Shown here: piece by piece, positions 53,546 to 60,676 of the stretch
Position numbering within the stretch: position 1 is the stretch's first letter
Layout: each line of letters begins with the position of its first letter
Assembly (NCBI GenBank): GCA_026989655.1
Contig: JALSIX010000086.1
Location: forward strand, 1 to 60,676
Source of the DNA: Caldilineaceae bacterium
GTDB taxonomy: Bacteria; Chloroflexota; Anaerolineae; Caldilineales; Caldilineaceae
DNA length: 60,676 bases
Direction: 5' to 3'
The notes under the pieces: generated by a model
Databases searched by the model: none
What the model was told of the DNA's origin: nothing
Seen by the model: only the letters and a program-made list of their open reading frames with translations
Program-made: the position numbers and the translations under genes

Positions 53546-55834
53546 ATGAATCGAACAGGGGGAGCTGTGAGCAGGTGGATCGAACGGGGGCAGCGGGCGC
53601 TCGAGAGGGCGTCTCTGTGGTGGTCCCGCGGCCTGCGGCCCTTTCTACACCCCCTGGTGGTGGGGTTCCATCTCCTGGCCATGGCCCTGGCCGCGGTGGG
53701 TGTCCTCGCCTTCCCAGGCCCCTTCCAGGAAGACGCGTTGCTGCAGCCGGGGCAGGTGGCGCCTCGGGACTTCGTCGCGCCCCGGCGGATCACCTACGAG
53801 AGCCAGGTCCTCACCCAGATCGCCCGGGAACGGGCGGCCCAGAGCGTCCCGGACGAGTACGATCCCCCCCTGGCCCGGGTTCGGTGGGAGCAGGTGGAGC
53901 TGGCCCGTCGCCTCCTGGGGACCATCCGGGCCATTCGGGAGGCGACAGGGATCTCGCCGACCACCAAGCTGGAGCAGCTCCGAGCCCTTCCGGAGCTCTC
54001 CCTGTCCGCGGCCGTTGGGCAGCGGATCCTGGCTCTGACCCCGGAGGAGTGGCTGGAGGTGGAAGAGGCGGTTCCCGGGGTCCTGGACCAGGCCATGCGC
54101 GGGGAGATCCGGGAGGATTCCCTGGCAGATGTCCGGCGCCGGGTGCCGGCCCTCATCTCGCCAGACCTGAACCCCCGCAGTGCCCAGGTGACCGTGGAGC
54201 TGGTCCGGCCCCTCATCCGGCCCAACAGCTTCTTCAACCCCGAGCGGACCCAGGCCCTCCGCGAGCAGGCCCGGAACCGGGTGAGGCCTCAACTGCGTAC
54301 CCTGGAGGAGGGGGAGATCATCCTCCGGGCCGGCGATGTGGCCACCCCGGCCGATGTGGAGGCCCTGGAGCAACTGGGCCTGACCCAATCGGGCATGGGC
54401 CCTCGCGATCGGGTGCGCAACGGGGTGTTGGGGCTGATCCTCTGGGCTCTGCTCCTGGCGGCCGTGTACCGACAGCGGCCGGGCCTCTTCCGGGATCGGC
54501 GCCTGTTGGGGCTCTTCACCGTGTTGGTGGTCATGGGTTTGGTCACGGCCCGGCTGACCCTGGTCTCCCACCCTTGGCTGCCCTACCTGTATCCCTTGGC
54601 CGCGTTCTGCATGCTGGCCGTACTCCTGTTCGATGCCGGGATCACCCTGGCCCTGCTGGTCTTCTTCTCCCTGGTGGTCGCGCAGATCGGCTACGGGGAC
54701 ACCCACCTGATCACCTACACCGTGGTGGGTGCCCTGACCGGTGTGTTGGCCCTGGGCAAGGCGGAACGGCTCGGCATGTTCCTGACCGCGGGGCTGGCCA
54801 TCTCCCTGGCCAACCTGGCGGTCAGCGCGGCCTTCTGGGCCCAGGTGTGGCGCCCCACCGACACCCAGGCCCTGTTGCAGACCCTCTCCCTCGCGGCCCT
54901 GAACGGTTCCCTCTCCACCAGTTTGGCCCTGATCGGCTACTTTGCCCTGGGCAGCCTGTTCGGCATCGCCACCCCGCTCCAGTTGATGGAGCTGAGCCGT
55001 CCCACCCATCCGCTCCTGCGCCAGCTCCTGCTCAAGGCCCCCGGCACCTACCACCACACCATCCTGGTCAGCAACATGGCGGAGCGGGCTGCCGAGGCCA
55101 TCGGCGCGGACGCGCTCCTGGCCCGGGTGGGGGCCTACTACCACGACATCGGCAAGACCGTGCGCCCCTACTTCTTCGCGGAGAACCTGATGGACGGGCC
55201 CTCGCCCCACCAGGACCTGGACCCGAAGACCAGCGCGCAGATCATCATCAGCCACGTGAAGGACGGCCTGGACCTGGCCCGCAAGTATCGGCTCCCCGAG
55301 GCCATCCGGGCCTTCATCCGCGAGCATCACGGGACCCAGCTCATGCGCTTCTTCTACAACCGGGCCCTGGAACAGGGGCAGGAGGCCGTGGACGCGGGCG
55401 ATTTTCGGTACCCGGGGCCGGATCCCCACAGCAAGGAGACGGCCATCCTCATGTTGGCAGATACCTGCGAGGCCGCGGTCCGGGCGGAACGACCGGCTAC
55501 CCGCAGGGAGCTGGAGCAGATGGTGCGGGAGCTGGTGATGGCCCGGGTGGTGGAGGGCTCCCTGAACCGGAGCAACCTGACCTTCCGCGAGCTGGCCGTC
55601 ATCCAGGAGGTCTTCGTCCAGGTGCTCCAGGGGGTCCACCATCCCCGCCACCGGTATCCGGCCCATGTCCAGCCTCCGGCCTCCCAGGGGGTGGAGCCGA
55701 GCCCTTCCCAGGCCCCGGCCGCGGAGCTGCCCGGGACGACGGCCAACGGCGACGAACCGCTGCCGCGTTTCCCGTCCCGGGAGGAGGAACGCGGGTCGGT
55801 GTCCGTCATCGACCACGCGGAGAAGGCCGGGTAG
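53546..55834 (+). CDS. pgpH: 7TM-HD cyclic-di-AMP phosphodiesterase PgpH
   Basis: A 762-residue membrane phosphodiesterase. One N-terminal helix (about 40-57) precedes an extracytoplasmic 7TMR-HDED domain (about 60-270). Seven helices follow (about 290-470), then the cytoplasmic HD domain with YHHTILVSNMAERAAEAIG, YYHDIGKTVRPYFFAENL, HVKDGLDLA, EHHGT and ILMLADTCEA. It degrades c-di-AMP. The tail after residue 700 is Pro/Glu-rich. The ATG at 53546 is used, but GTG codons at 53525 and 53567 are alternatives; the latter has GGGGGAG very close. Its end overlaps the convergent PIG-L gene by 29 bases. Confidence 0.92.
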   Translation: MNRTGGAVSRWIERGQRALERASLWWSRGLRPFLHPLVVGFHLLAMALAAVGVLAFPGPFQEDALLQPGQVAPRDFVAPRRITYESQVLTQIARERAAQSVPDEYDPPLARVRWEQVELARRLLGTIRAIREATGISPTTKLEQLRALPELSLSAAVGQRILALTPEEWLEVEEAVPGVLDQAMRGEIREDSLADVRRRVPALISPDLNPRSAQVTVELVRPLIRPNSFFNPERTQALREQARNRVRPQLRTLEEGEIILRAGDVATPADVEALEQLGLTQSGMGPRDRVRNGVLGLILWALLLAAVYRQRPGLFRDRRLLGLFTVLVVMGLVTARLTLVSHPWLPYLYPLAAFCMLAVLLFDAGITLALLVFFSLVVAQIGYGDTHLITYTVVGALTGVLALGKAERLGMFLTAGLAISLANLAVSAAFWAQVWRPTDTQALLQTLSLAALNGSLSTSLALIGYFALGSLFGIATPLQLMELSRPTHPLLRQLLLKAPGTYHHTILVSNMAERAAEAIGADALLARVGAYYHDIGKTVRPYFFAENLMDGPSPHQDLDPKTSAQIIISHVKDGLDLARKYRLPEAIRAFIREHHGTQLMRFFYNRALEQGQEAVDAGDFRYPGPDPHSKETAILMLADTCEAAVRAERPATRRELEQMVRELVMARVVEGSLNRSNLTFRELAVIQEVFVQVLQGVHHPRHRYPAHVQPPASQGVEPSPSQAPAAELPGTTANGDEPLPRFPSREEERGSVSVIDHAEKAG

Positions 55835-56600
55835 CCGGGGCGCCGCCTCGCCGACGCCAGAGCCGTTCCCCGCCCACGCGGGCGGCGTATGTCCGTACCT
55901 GGCGCTCCAGGTCGGCCCGTCCGGTGAAGAAGGTGCTGAGCTGGGAGCGATAGGCCAGGATGGCCTGGATCCGGGCCTGTAGATCCGTCTCCTGGAGGGG
56001 AACGATCCGAGCCGTCCAGGCCTCCGGATCTCCCAGAGCTGCTTCCAGGGCGCCGGGTTCCTGGGCGTACGGATAGTCCTCGTAGTACCAGATCCGTTGA
56101 CCCCACACGGCCTCTGCCGCCTTCCGCACCAGCACATGGTCCACATGGTGGCCCACGGTCAGGGGAACGACGACCTCCTGGGCCGAGGGCAGGGCAGCCA
56201 GCCGCGGGATCAGCTCGGCCAGCAGGGTCCGGTCCACCGGGTGGACCGGACCGAAGATGTCCGGGTCCGAGGTGTAGAGCGGAGCCCCGGTGTGGGGATC
56301 CGAGCGGTAGATGCAGTCGGGGAGGCCCAGGTGGAGGGCTTCGGCCCCCAGGAGGGCACAGGCTGCCCGGTCCTCGGCGCGGCGAGCGGCCGTGGCCTCC
56401 CTCTCCAGGGCCCACCGGGCGTGGAGGCGTTGGGCGTAGTCGGAGAGCTGGGTGCGGGGCGGGTCACCGGCCATCACCGTGACCACCAGGACCCGCTCTC
56501 CGTGGCGGGTGGCCCGGTGGATCTGGCCTCCACAGGAGAGCACCGCGTCGTCCAGGTGGGGCGACAGGTAGAGACGGCTGTACCCAGGGCGGCAGCTCAT
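55806..56600 (-). CDS. PIG-L/LmbE-family GlcNAc deacetylase (MshB/BshB-like)
   Basis: A 264-residue zinc deacetylase. The zinc/catalytic motif is LSPHLDDAVLSCGG near the start, and the third ligand region is GHHVDHVLVRKA near residue 155. The family removes acetyl from GlcNAc-linked molecules, e.g. in mycothiol or bacillithiol synthesis. The ATG at 56600 is chosen because a longer frame to 56645 would begin upstream of the promoter (56617-56623). No ribosome site precedes it. It is divergent from a GT4 glycosyltransferase with an MshA-like N-terminus. Confidence 0.85.
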   Translation of the reverse strand: MSCRPGYSRLYLSPHLDDAVLSCGGQIHRATRHGERVLVVTVMAGDPPRTQLSDYAQRLHARWALEREATAARRAEDRAACALLGAEALHLGLPDCIYRSDPHTGAPLYTSDPDIFGPVHPVDRTLLAELIPRLAALPSAQEVVVPLTVGHHVDHVLVRKAAEAVWGQRIWYYEDYPYAQEPGALEAALGDPEAWTARIVPLQETDLQARIQAILAYRSQLSTFFTGRADLERQVRTYAARVGGERLWRRRGGAPATRPSPRGR

Positions 56601-56616
56601 GGATGGATAGGTAGGG

Positions 56617-56623
56617 TATAATA
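56617..56623. promoter_or_regulatory. Symmetric bidirectional -10 element
   Basis: GGGTATAATAGGG reads TATAAT on the plus strand (56617-56622) and TATTAT on the minus strand (56623-56618). The plus start would lie near 56629 for the glycosyltransferase (ATG 56666) and the minus start near 56611 for the deacetylase (ATG 56600). Neither side has a clear -35. Confidence 0.55.
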
Positions 56624-56665
56624 GGGTGCAGACCTCATTCGGCACTGGACCAGGAGAACCATGCC

Positions 56666-58039
56666 ATGTCCGAGCTCACCTCTCTTCGCATGCTGCGCCG
56701 GGTGGCCATGATCAGCATGCACACCTGTCCCCTGGCCCTCCTGGGCGGCAAGAAGAGCGGGGGGATGAACGTCTACGTCCGGGATCTGAGCCGGGAGCTC
56801 AGCCGTCGTGGGATCCAGGTGGATGTCTTCACCCGTTCCCAGGATCCATGTCAGCCCCGGGTGTGTCACGAGCTGGGGCCCTGCGGCCGGGTCGTCCATG
56901 TCCCCGCGGGGCCGGAACGGTTTCTCCCCCCGGACGCGCTCATCCCCCATGTGGATCCCTTCATCCAGGGGGTGCTGGCCTTTGCCCAGGCCGAGGGGGC
57001 CCGCTACCAGGTGATCCACAGCCACTACTGGCTCTCGGGCCGGGTGGCCGAGGCCCTGCGGGCCGTGTGGCATGTGCCCGTGGTCCACATGTTCCATACC
57101 CTGGGCCACATGAAGAACCAGATCGCGCGCACGCCCCAGGAACGGGCCCCCGCAGCCCGGCTGGAGGGGGAACGCCGGGTGGTGGCCATGGCGGATCGGC
57201 TCATCGCGGCCACCCCCCTGGAACGGCGACAGTTGGTGGAACACTACGGGGCCGAGCCCACCCGGATCCGGGTCATCCCCCCGGGGGTGGATCTCCACCA
57301 CTTCCATCCCATCCCCCCGGCGGAGGCCAAGCGTCGGGTGGGCATCCCCTGTGGCGACCGCAGCATCCTCTTCGTGGGCCGGATCGAGCCCCTGAAGGGC
57401 ATCGACACCTTGCTCCAGGCCCTGTCCATCCTGCGGGATCGCTGGCCCCATGCCCTGGAGCACACCTGTCTGGTCATCATCGGCGGTGACCCCTGGTCCC
57501 AAAATCCGGACGAGGAGATGGCTCGCCTCCAGAGCATGCGGGCCGAGCTGGGGCTGGCCGATCTGGTGGCCTTCATCGGCGCCAAGGGCCACGACGTGTT
57601 GCCCTTCTACTACGCGGCCGCCTCGGTGGTGGTCGTCCCCTCCTACTACGAGAGCTTCGGCATGGTCGCGCTGGAGGCCATGGCCGTGGGCACCCCGGTC
57701 ATCGCCTCGGATGTGGGCGGCCTCAGCTATCTGGTCCAGCATGGGATCACCGGCTTTCGGGTGCCCCGGCGCAGCCCAGAGGCCCTGGCGGAACGGCTCT
57801 TGGCCCTGTTGACCGACGAAGCTCTACGGCGCCAGATGGGGCACCAGGCCCGAGAGTACGCCCGGCTGTACGCATGGCCCCGGATCGCGGATCGGATCCT
57901 GGGCGTCTACGGGGAGGTGTTGGCGCCCCTGGCCCGGCTGGAGGCCTTCCGGGCCGTCTCGGCCCCGGAGTCGGACGGGGAGGAGACCCGGATACCCCGT
58001 TCGGCCAGGGCCTGGGACACATCCAGCCCCGGCACGTAG
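56666..58039 (+). CDS. GT4 glycosyltransferase (MshA-like)
   Basis: A 457-residue GT-B enzyme. The N-terminal SGGMNVYVRDLSRELSRRGI is the acceptor-side signature of MshA and sucrose-phosphate-synthase-like enzymes. The C-terminal domain holds ILFVGRIEPLKGIDTLLQAL and the E-x7-E motif region PSYYESFGMVALEAMAVGTP. The partner deacetylase next door suggests transfer of GlcNAc to a small acceptor, with later deacetylation. Family specificity is inference; sucrose-type synthesis is the alternative. The last about 44 residues overlap the HAD gene on the other strand by 133 bases and look low in complexity. Confidence 0.88.
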   Translation: MSELTSLRMLRRVAMISMHTCPLALLGGKKSGGMNVYVRDLSRELSRRGIQVDVFTRSQDPCQPRVCHELGPCGRVVHVPAGPERFLPPDALIPHVDPFIQGVLAFAQAEGARYQVIHSHYWLSGRVAEALRAVWHVPVVHMFHTLGHMKNQIARTPQERAPAARLEGERRVVAMADRLIAATPLERRQLVEHYGAEPTRIRVIPPGVDLHHFHPIPPAEAKRRVGIPCGDRSILFVGRIEPLKGIDTLLQALSILRDRWPHALEHTCLVIIGGDPWSQNPDEEMARLQSMRAELGLADLVAFIGAKGHDVLPFYYAAASVVVVPSYYESFGMVALEAMAVGTPVIASDVGGLSYLVQHGITGFRVPRRSPEALAERLLALLTDEALRRQMGHQAREYARLYAWPRIADRILGVYGEVLAPLARLEAFRAVSAPESDGEETRIPRSARAWDTSSPGT

Positions 58040-58596
58040 TGGATGGCCGTGAGCCCCAGCCGTCGAGCGCCCTCTACGTTCTCCGGGAAGTCGTCCACGA
58101 AGATGCATTCGGCCGGCTTCCGGCCCAGCCGTTCCAGCACCTTGCGGTAGATGGCCGGATCCGGCTTCATGGTTCCCTCCTCGGCCGAGATCACCACCGC
58201 GTCGAACGCGTCCGCGATGCCCAGGGTCTCTGTGAGCACCGGGCGGAGGTCGTCGAACGCGTTGCTGAGCAGAGCGGTCTGGTAGCGGGGGCGGAGTCTC
58301 CGGATGAGGGCCACCAGCTCCCGGTCCAGCCGATCTCCGGCCCAGAAGGCCGCCCGGAAGGCGGCCAGTTGTGGAGGGGTCAGCCCCAGCCTGTGGCCCA
58401 CCCATTGCCACAGCTCCTGGGCCGTGATCCGGCCCATCTGGGCCTGTCGGCCCATGGGGCTGTGGAAGACCAGGGCCTCGGCCTGCCCGGGGGACAGGCC
58501 GAGCTGGGCCTCCAGCCGTCGTCGAGGGGTGGGGTCCTCTGTGCGGAGGAGGACGCCGCCCAGATCGAAGATGACCGCGCGGGGGACGGTGGCCAT
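57907..58596 (-). CDS. HAD-superfamily hydrolase
   Basis: A 229-residue HAD phosphatase-like protein. Motif I is AVIFDLGGVLL (nucleophile Asp), motif II is ALLSNAFDD, motif III is the lysine in EEGTMKPDPAIYRKVLERLG, and motif IV is CIFVDDFPENVEGA. The last about 35 residues (SSPSDSGAETARKASSRARG) extend past the normal fold and lie in the overlap with the glycosyltransferase gene. The ATG at 58596 lies 8 bases after the flavin reductase stop. Substrate unknown. Confidence 0.88.
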   Translation of the reverse strand: MATVPRAVIFDLGGVLLRTEDPTPRRRLEAQLGLSPGQAEALVFHSPMGRQAQMGRITAQELWQWVGHRLGLTPPQLAAFRAAFWAGDRLDRELVALIRRLRPRYQTALLSNAFDDLRPVLTETLGIADAFDAVVISAEEGTMKPDPAIYRKVLERLGRKPAECIFVDDFPENVEGARRLGLTAIHYVPGLDVSQALAERGIRVSSPSDSGAETARKASSRARGANTSP

Positions 58597-58604
58597 GGGC
58601 AGGG

Positions 58605-59108
58605 CTACGGTGAGGGTTCCAGGTGCCGGTACTGGCCCCGGAAGAAGATCAGGGGCTCCCCGTCGAAGGCCCGGAGGTACTCCACACGGCCGATGAAGAG
58701 GGTGTGATCGCCCGCGGGGTGGGCCTCCACCACCGTGGCCACCATGTGGCCCAGGGTATCGGCCAGGAGCGGCATGTCGTGGACCCAGACGAACTTCAGC
58801 TCCAGGCCCTCCACGGGGCGTCCGGCGAAGTGTTGGCTGTAGGCCTGTTGTTGGGCCGACAGGATGCTCACGCCATAGCGTCCGGAGCGTTCCAGGAAGC
58901 CGTGCATGCGAGCCCGGCGGTCCACGGAGACCAGGATCAGGGGGGGCTCGAGCGAGACGGAGAGGAACGCGTTGGCCGTCATGCCGTGGACCGCGTTCTC
59001 CACCACGGTGGTCACCACGGTGATGCCGGTGGCAAAGCGCCCCATGGTGTCGCGGAACGCTCGGGAATCGATGGCAGGGTAGTCCTCGTGCAGGGTGGGC
59101 TCGGTCAC
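58605..59108 (-). CDS. Flavin reductase family protein
   Basis: A 167-residue FMN-binding split-barrel flavin reductase. The typical N-terminal stretch is FRDTMGRFATGITVVTTV; the C-terminal part has HTLFIGRVEYLRAFDGEPLI and FFRGQYRHL. It supplies reduced flavin to a monooxygenase; no partner monooxygenase is present in this window. The GTG at 59108 follows GAGGT. The upstream cyclase gene is separated by the hairpin at 59136-59170. Confidence 0.9.
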   Translation of the reverse strand: MTEPTLHEDYPAIDSRAFRDTMGRFATGITVVTTVVENAVHGMTANAFLSVSLEPPLILVSVDRRARMHGFLERSGRYGVSILSAQQQAYSQHFAGRPVEGLELKFVWVHDMPLLADTLGHMVATVVEAHPAGDHTLFIGRVEYLRAFDGEPLIFFRGQYRHLEPSP

Positions 59109-59135
59109 AGGATGTACCTCGTGTGTGGCGTGGAT

Positions 59136-59170
59136 GGGGGCCCGGCGCCAGGCCCTGGCGCCGGGCCCCC
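59136..59170 (-). terminator. 16-bp perfect GC hairpin after the cyclase gene
   Basis: The arms 59136-59151 and 59155-59170 pair perfectly around a 3-base loop, 5 bases after the cyclase stop. There is no T-tract. Such stability should stop or stabilise the transcript end. Confidence 0.7.
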
Positions 59171-59175
59171 ACGGG

Positions 59176-60006
59176 CTAGACCAGAGCGATGACCCGGCTG
59201 GGCCCCCCGGTGGCTCCCTGGATGGTGGGGCCGCCGGCCACGATGTAGGCCCCTCGAGGGGGGACCAGCCCCAGATTGGCCACGTTCTCCATGCCCCATC
59301 GGTTGGTGGGCAACCAGGCGTAGTGGGTGGCGAAGTCGGCCGAGGGGCCGTAGTCCAGGCTCAGGGTGTCCACCGCGATGCCCACCACGTTGCGCTCCTC
59401 CATGAGGAACTGGACGGCCTCCACGTGGAAGCCGGGGAAGTGCATCACCCCCTGGTCGTCCGCGTTCCGGAACTTGTCCGTGCGGACGAACTCCTCCCAG
59501 CCGCTGTACATGGCCACGCAACACCCCTCTGGCAGGGGGCCGTGCTGGGCCTCCCAGGCCCGGAGGTCGTCCGGGGTGAGCTGGGCGTCTGGGTTCTCCG
59601 CGGCCTTCTCCCGGATGTCCACCACGGCCAGGGGCACCACCAGGTTCTCGACGGGGACCTGGTCCGCGCTCCAGCCATCTGCGGAGAAGTGGAAGGGGGC
59701 GTCCATGTGGGTTCCCGTGTGTTCCACCACATGCCAGGTCTTCATGTTGTAGCCGTCCTGCTCGAAGACGGCCAGAATGTCCTCGGTGTAGTTCTGGCCG
59801 CCACCGAAGGTGGGGAAGGTGGGCCACAGGGTGTGGGTCAGGTCGATGACCCGGGTGAAGGAGAAGGGGGCCCGGGGCGGTGGGGGCGGGACCGGCGCGC
59901 AGGCGCTGGCAGCCATGGCGAGGGCGGCACCCCCTGCCGCACGCAGGAAGTTCCGCCGGGACAGCAGCCGTTGACGCACCATCTCTTGACAACCGGGGAC
60001 ACACAT
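59176..60006 (-). CDS. Tat-exported cyclase-family (kynurenine-formamidase-like) hydrolase
   Basis: A 276-residue metal-dependent hydrolase of the cyclase/AfmD-like family. The metal motif is EHTGTHMDAPFHF. The N-terminus has a twin-arginine signal (SRRNFLRAAGGAALAMAASAC); the cysteine after ASA is a lipobox-like site, so it may be a Tat-exported lipoprotein. AAAGGAGGT precedes the ATG at 60006 by 6 bases. A TATAAT is at 60070-60075. Substrate unknown. Confidence 0.85.
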   Translation of the reverse strand: MCVPGCQEMVRQRLLSRRNFLRAAGGAALAMAASACAPVPPPPPRAPFSFTRVIDLTHTLWPTFPTFGGGQNYTEDILAVFEQDGYNMKTWHVVEHTGTHMDAPFHFSADGWSADQVPVENLVVPLAVVDIREKAAENPDAQLTPDDLRAWEAQHGPLPEGCCVAMYSGWEEFVRTDKFRNADDQGVMHFPGFHVEAVQFLMEERNVVGIAVDTLSLDYGPSADFATHYAWLPTNRWGMENVANLGLVPPRGAYIVAGGPTIQGATGGPSRVIALV

Positions 60007-60069
60007 GGGCGGACCTCCTTTCCTGGGTGGAAACAGATGGGTGGACGATGGGTGGGGGAAGTTGGGGCG

Positions 60070-60075
60070 ATTATA
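60070..60075 (-). promoter_or_regulatory. -10 element of the cyclase gene
   Basis: A perfect TATAAT on the minus strand (60075-60070) with a weak TTAGAG 18 bases upstream (60099-60094). Start near 60063, about 57 bases before the ATG. Confidence 0.5.
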
Positions 60076-60127
60076 GCACAGGGAGCGGGGCCCCTCTAAA
60101 CGCGCGCTGGGATGCCCACGGGCCCAG

Positions 60128-60176
60128 ACGCGTGAAACGGGCGCCTGAACGTCCAGCCGCGCCCGTTTCAACGCGT
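60128..60176 (-). terminator. 17-bp hairpin (one bulge) after the cold-shock gene
   Basis: ACGCGTGAAACGGGCGC (60128-60144) pairs with 60159-60176 apart from one extra A. It lies 15 bases past the stop of the cold-shock gene on the minus strand. No T-tract. Confidence 0.7.
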
Positions 60177-60191
60177 CCACCCGGGCCGGTT

Positions 60192-60404
60192 TTACTCGAT
60201 GACGGTGACATCCCGGGCCTGGAGGCCCTTCTCACCGCGGACCACCTCGAACTCCACCAGCTGGCCTTCCACCAGGGTGCGATACCCAGCCATGTTGATG
60301 GTCGAGTAGTGGACAAAGACGTCCTCGCCCCCGGAGCGTTCGATAAAACCGTAGCCCTTGACGTTGTTGAACCATTTGACATGGCCCCGTTCACGTTCTG
60401 CCAC
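60192..60404 (-). CDS. Cold-shock domain protein
   Basis: A 70-residue single-stranded nucleic-acid-binding OB-fold protein of the CspA family. RNP1 is [10 protein letters not shown] and RNP2 is DVFVHYSTI. It acts as an RNA chaperone. GTG at 60404 is chosen because AAGGAG lies 8 bases upstream; the GTG at 60413 lies inside that ribosome site. A strong promoter is visible at 60632-60660, leaving a long leader. Confidence 0.92.
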   Translation of the reverse strand: MAERERGHVKWFNNVKGYGFIERSGGEDVFVHYSTINMAGYRTLVEGQLVEFEVVRGEKGLQARDVTVIE

Positions 60405-60676
60405 GATGTCCACTCCTTTGCACTGCGGTTCGGATAGGGAGACGACGGGGTTGGCCGTTCCGATCTGGGGCCTTCCGGACTGCTATTGCGGTCCTTTTCG
60501 ACCGAAGGACGAGAGGCATCCTCAGCGGAGGGGGGATAGGGGGTTTGCCGCGAAGTGTACTCTCCAGTTCGGTCAACGGAGCGGTGCACAGCAGTGGAAA
60601 ACCGACCGAGATCCTGCCAACTTACGGCTCGAATATAGCACAAGCGCGCGGGGATGTCAACGTCTTTGGCCAAGGG
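60405..60676. other. Long 5' leader of the cold-shock gene and end of window
   Basis: From the predicted start near 60625 to the GTG at 60404 the leader is about 220 bases. It contains CGGTC/GACCG (60492-60507) and other short inverted repeats. A small open frame in the leader has no ribosome site and no recognisable product. Bases 60661-60676 show nothing specific. Confidence 0.5.
60632..60660 (-). promoter_or_regulatory. Strong promoter of the cold-shock gene
   Basis: A perfect TTGACA (60660-60655) and TATATT (60637-60632) are 17 bases apart. It is among the closest to consensus in the window. Confidence 0.8.

Noticed and set aside
60391-60576. 61-codon frame in the cold-shock leader
   Set aside because: It has no ribosome site or recognisable motif and overlaps the start of the cold-shock gene; it is more likely part of a structured leader.

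Overview
The window is GC-rich bacterial chromosome, densely packed, with long runs of co-directional genes that overlap by 4 bases (ATGA or GTGA). It looks like a Chloroflexota (green non-sulfur) genome, probably an Anaerolineae/Caldilineae relative. This rests on an isopentenyl phosphate kinase, a SARP-type giant regulator, Thr/Pro-rich surface proteins carrying an '[IL]YLPxV' motif, a rod-shape operon fused with minCD, and surface proteins built for a cell with no obvious outer-membrane anchor. The assignment is an inference from gene content; no rRNA, tRNA or CRISPR was found.

Layout. (1) 1-3025, minus: a large lipoprotein with BNR/Vps10-like propeller repeats, cut by the window edge. (2) 3552-12521, minus: a seven-gene Mrp cation/proton antiporter operon (mrpABCDEFG) followed by a trans-sulfuration-type PLP enzyme and an FGGY sugar kinase. 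(3) 12611-20922: an 8.2-kb block bracketed by two direct copies of a palindromic repeat, holding a 1211-residue SARP/AAA/TPR regulator, a small exported protein and a YadA-head-like beta-roll protein with an S74 chaperone domain. (4) 21172-24247, minus: glutamate dehydrogenase and IMP dehydrogenase, then about 900 bases without a protein gene containing a terminator and a palindromic operator candidate. (5) 25157-29641, plus: short-chain dehydrogenase, acyl-CoA dehydrogenase and a large membrane protein. (6) 29669-39414, minus: M24 peptidase, exported protein, then rodA, minD, minC, mrdA, mreD, mreC, mreB, transcribed from mreB towards rodA. (7) 39750-51057, minus: a GT-C membrane enzyme with FecR-like, TPR and HEAT proteins; a zinc-ribbon/LysM protein next to the site-2 protease rseP; ipk, selA and a methyltransferase. 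(8) 51238-55834, plus: small membrane protein, VTT-family protein, ogt, yqeY and the c-di-AMP phosphodiesterase pgpH. (9) 55806-60404: a divergent PIG-L deacetylase/GT4 glycosyltransferase pair resembling MshB/MshA, a HAD hydrolase, flavin reductase, Tat-exported cyclase and a cold-shock gene with a long leader.

Functional themes are cell elongation and division (mreBCD, mrdA, rodA, minCD), ion homeostasis (Mrp), surface architecture (propeller lipoprotein, beta-roll protein, LysM protein) and central metabolism (guaB, gdhA). Two regulatory habits stand out. Several genes have a good -10 element within about 8-17 bases of an ATG that lacks a Shine-Dalgarno sequence (leaderless-type transcripts). 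Many genes end in long perfect GC hairpins with little or no T-tract.
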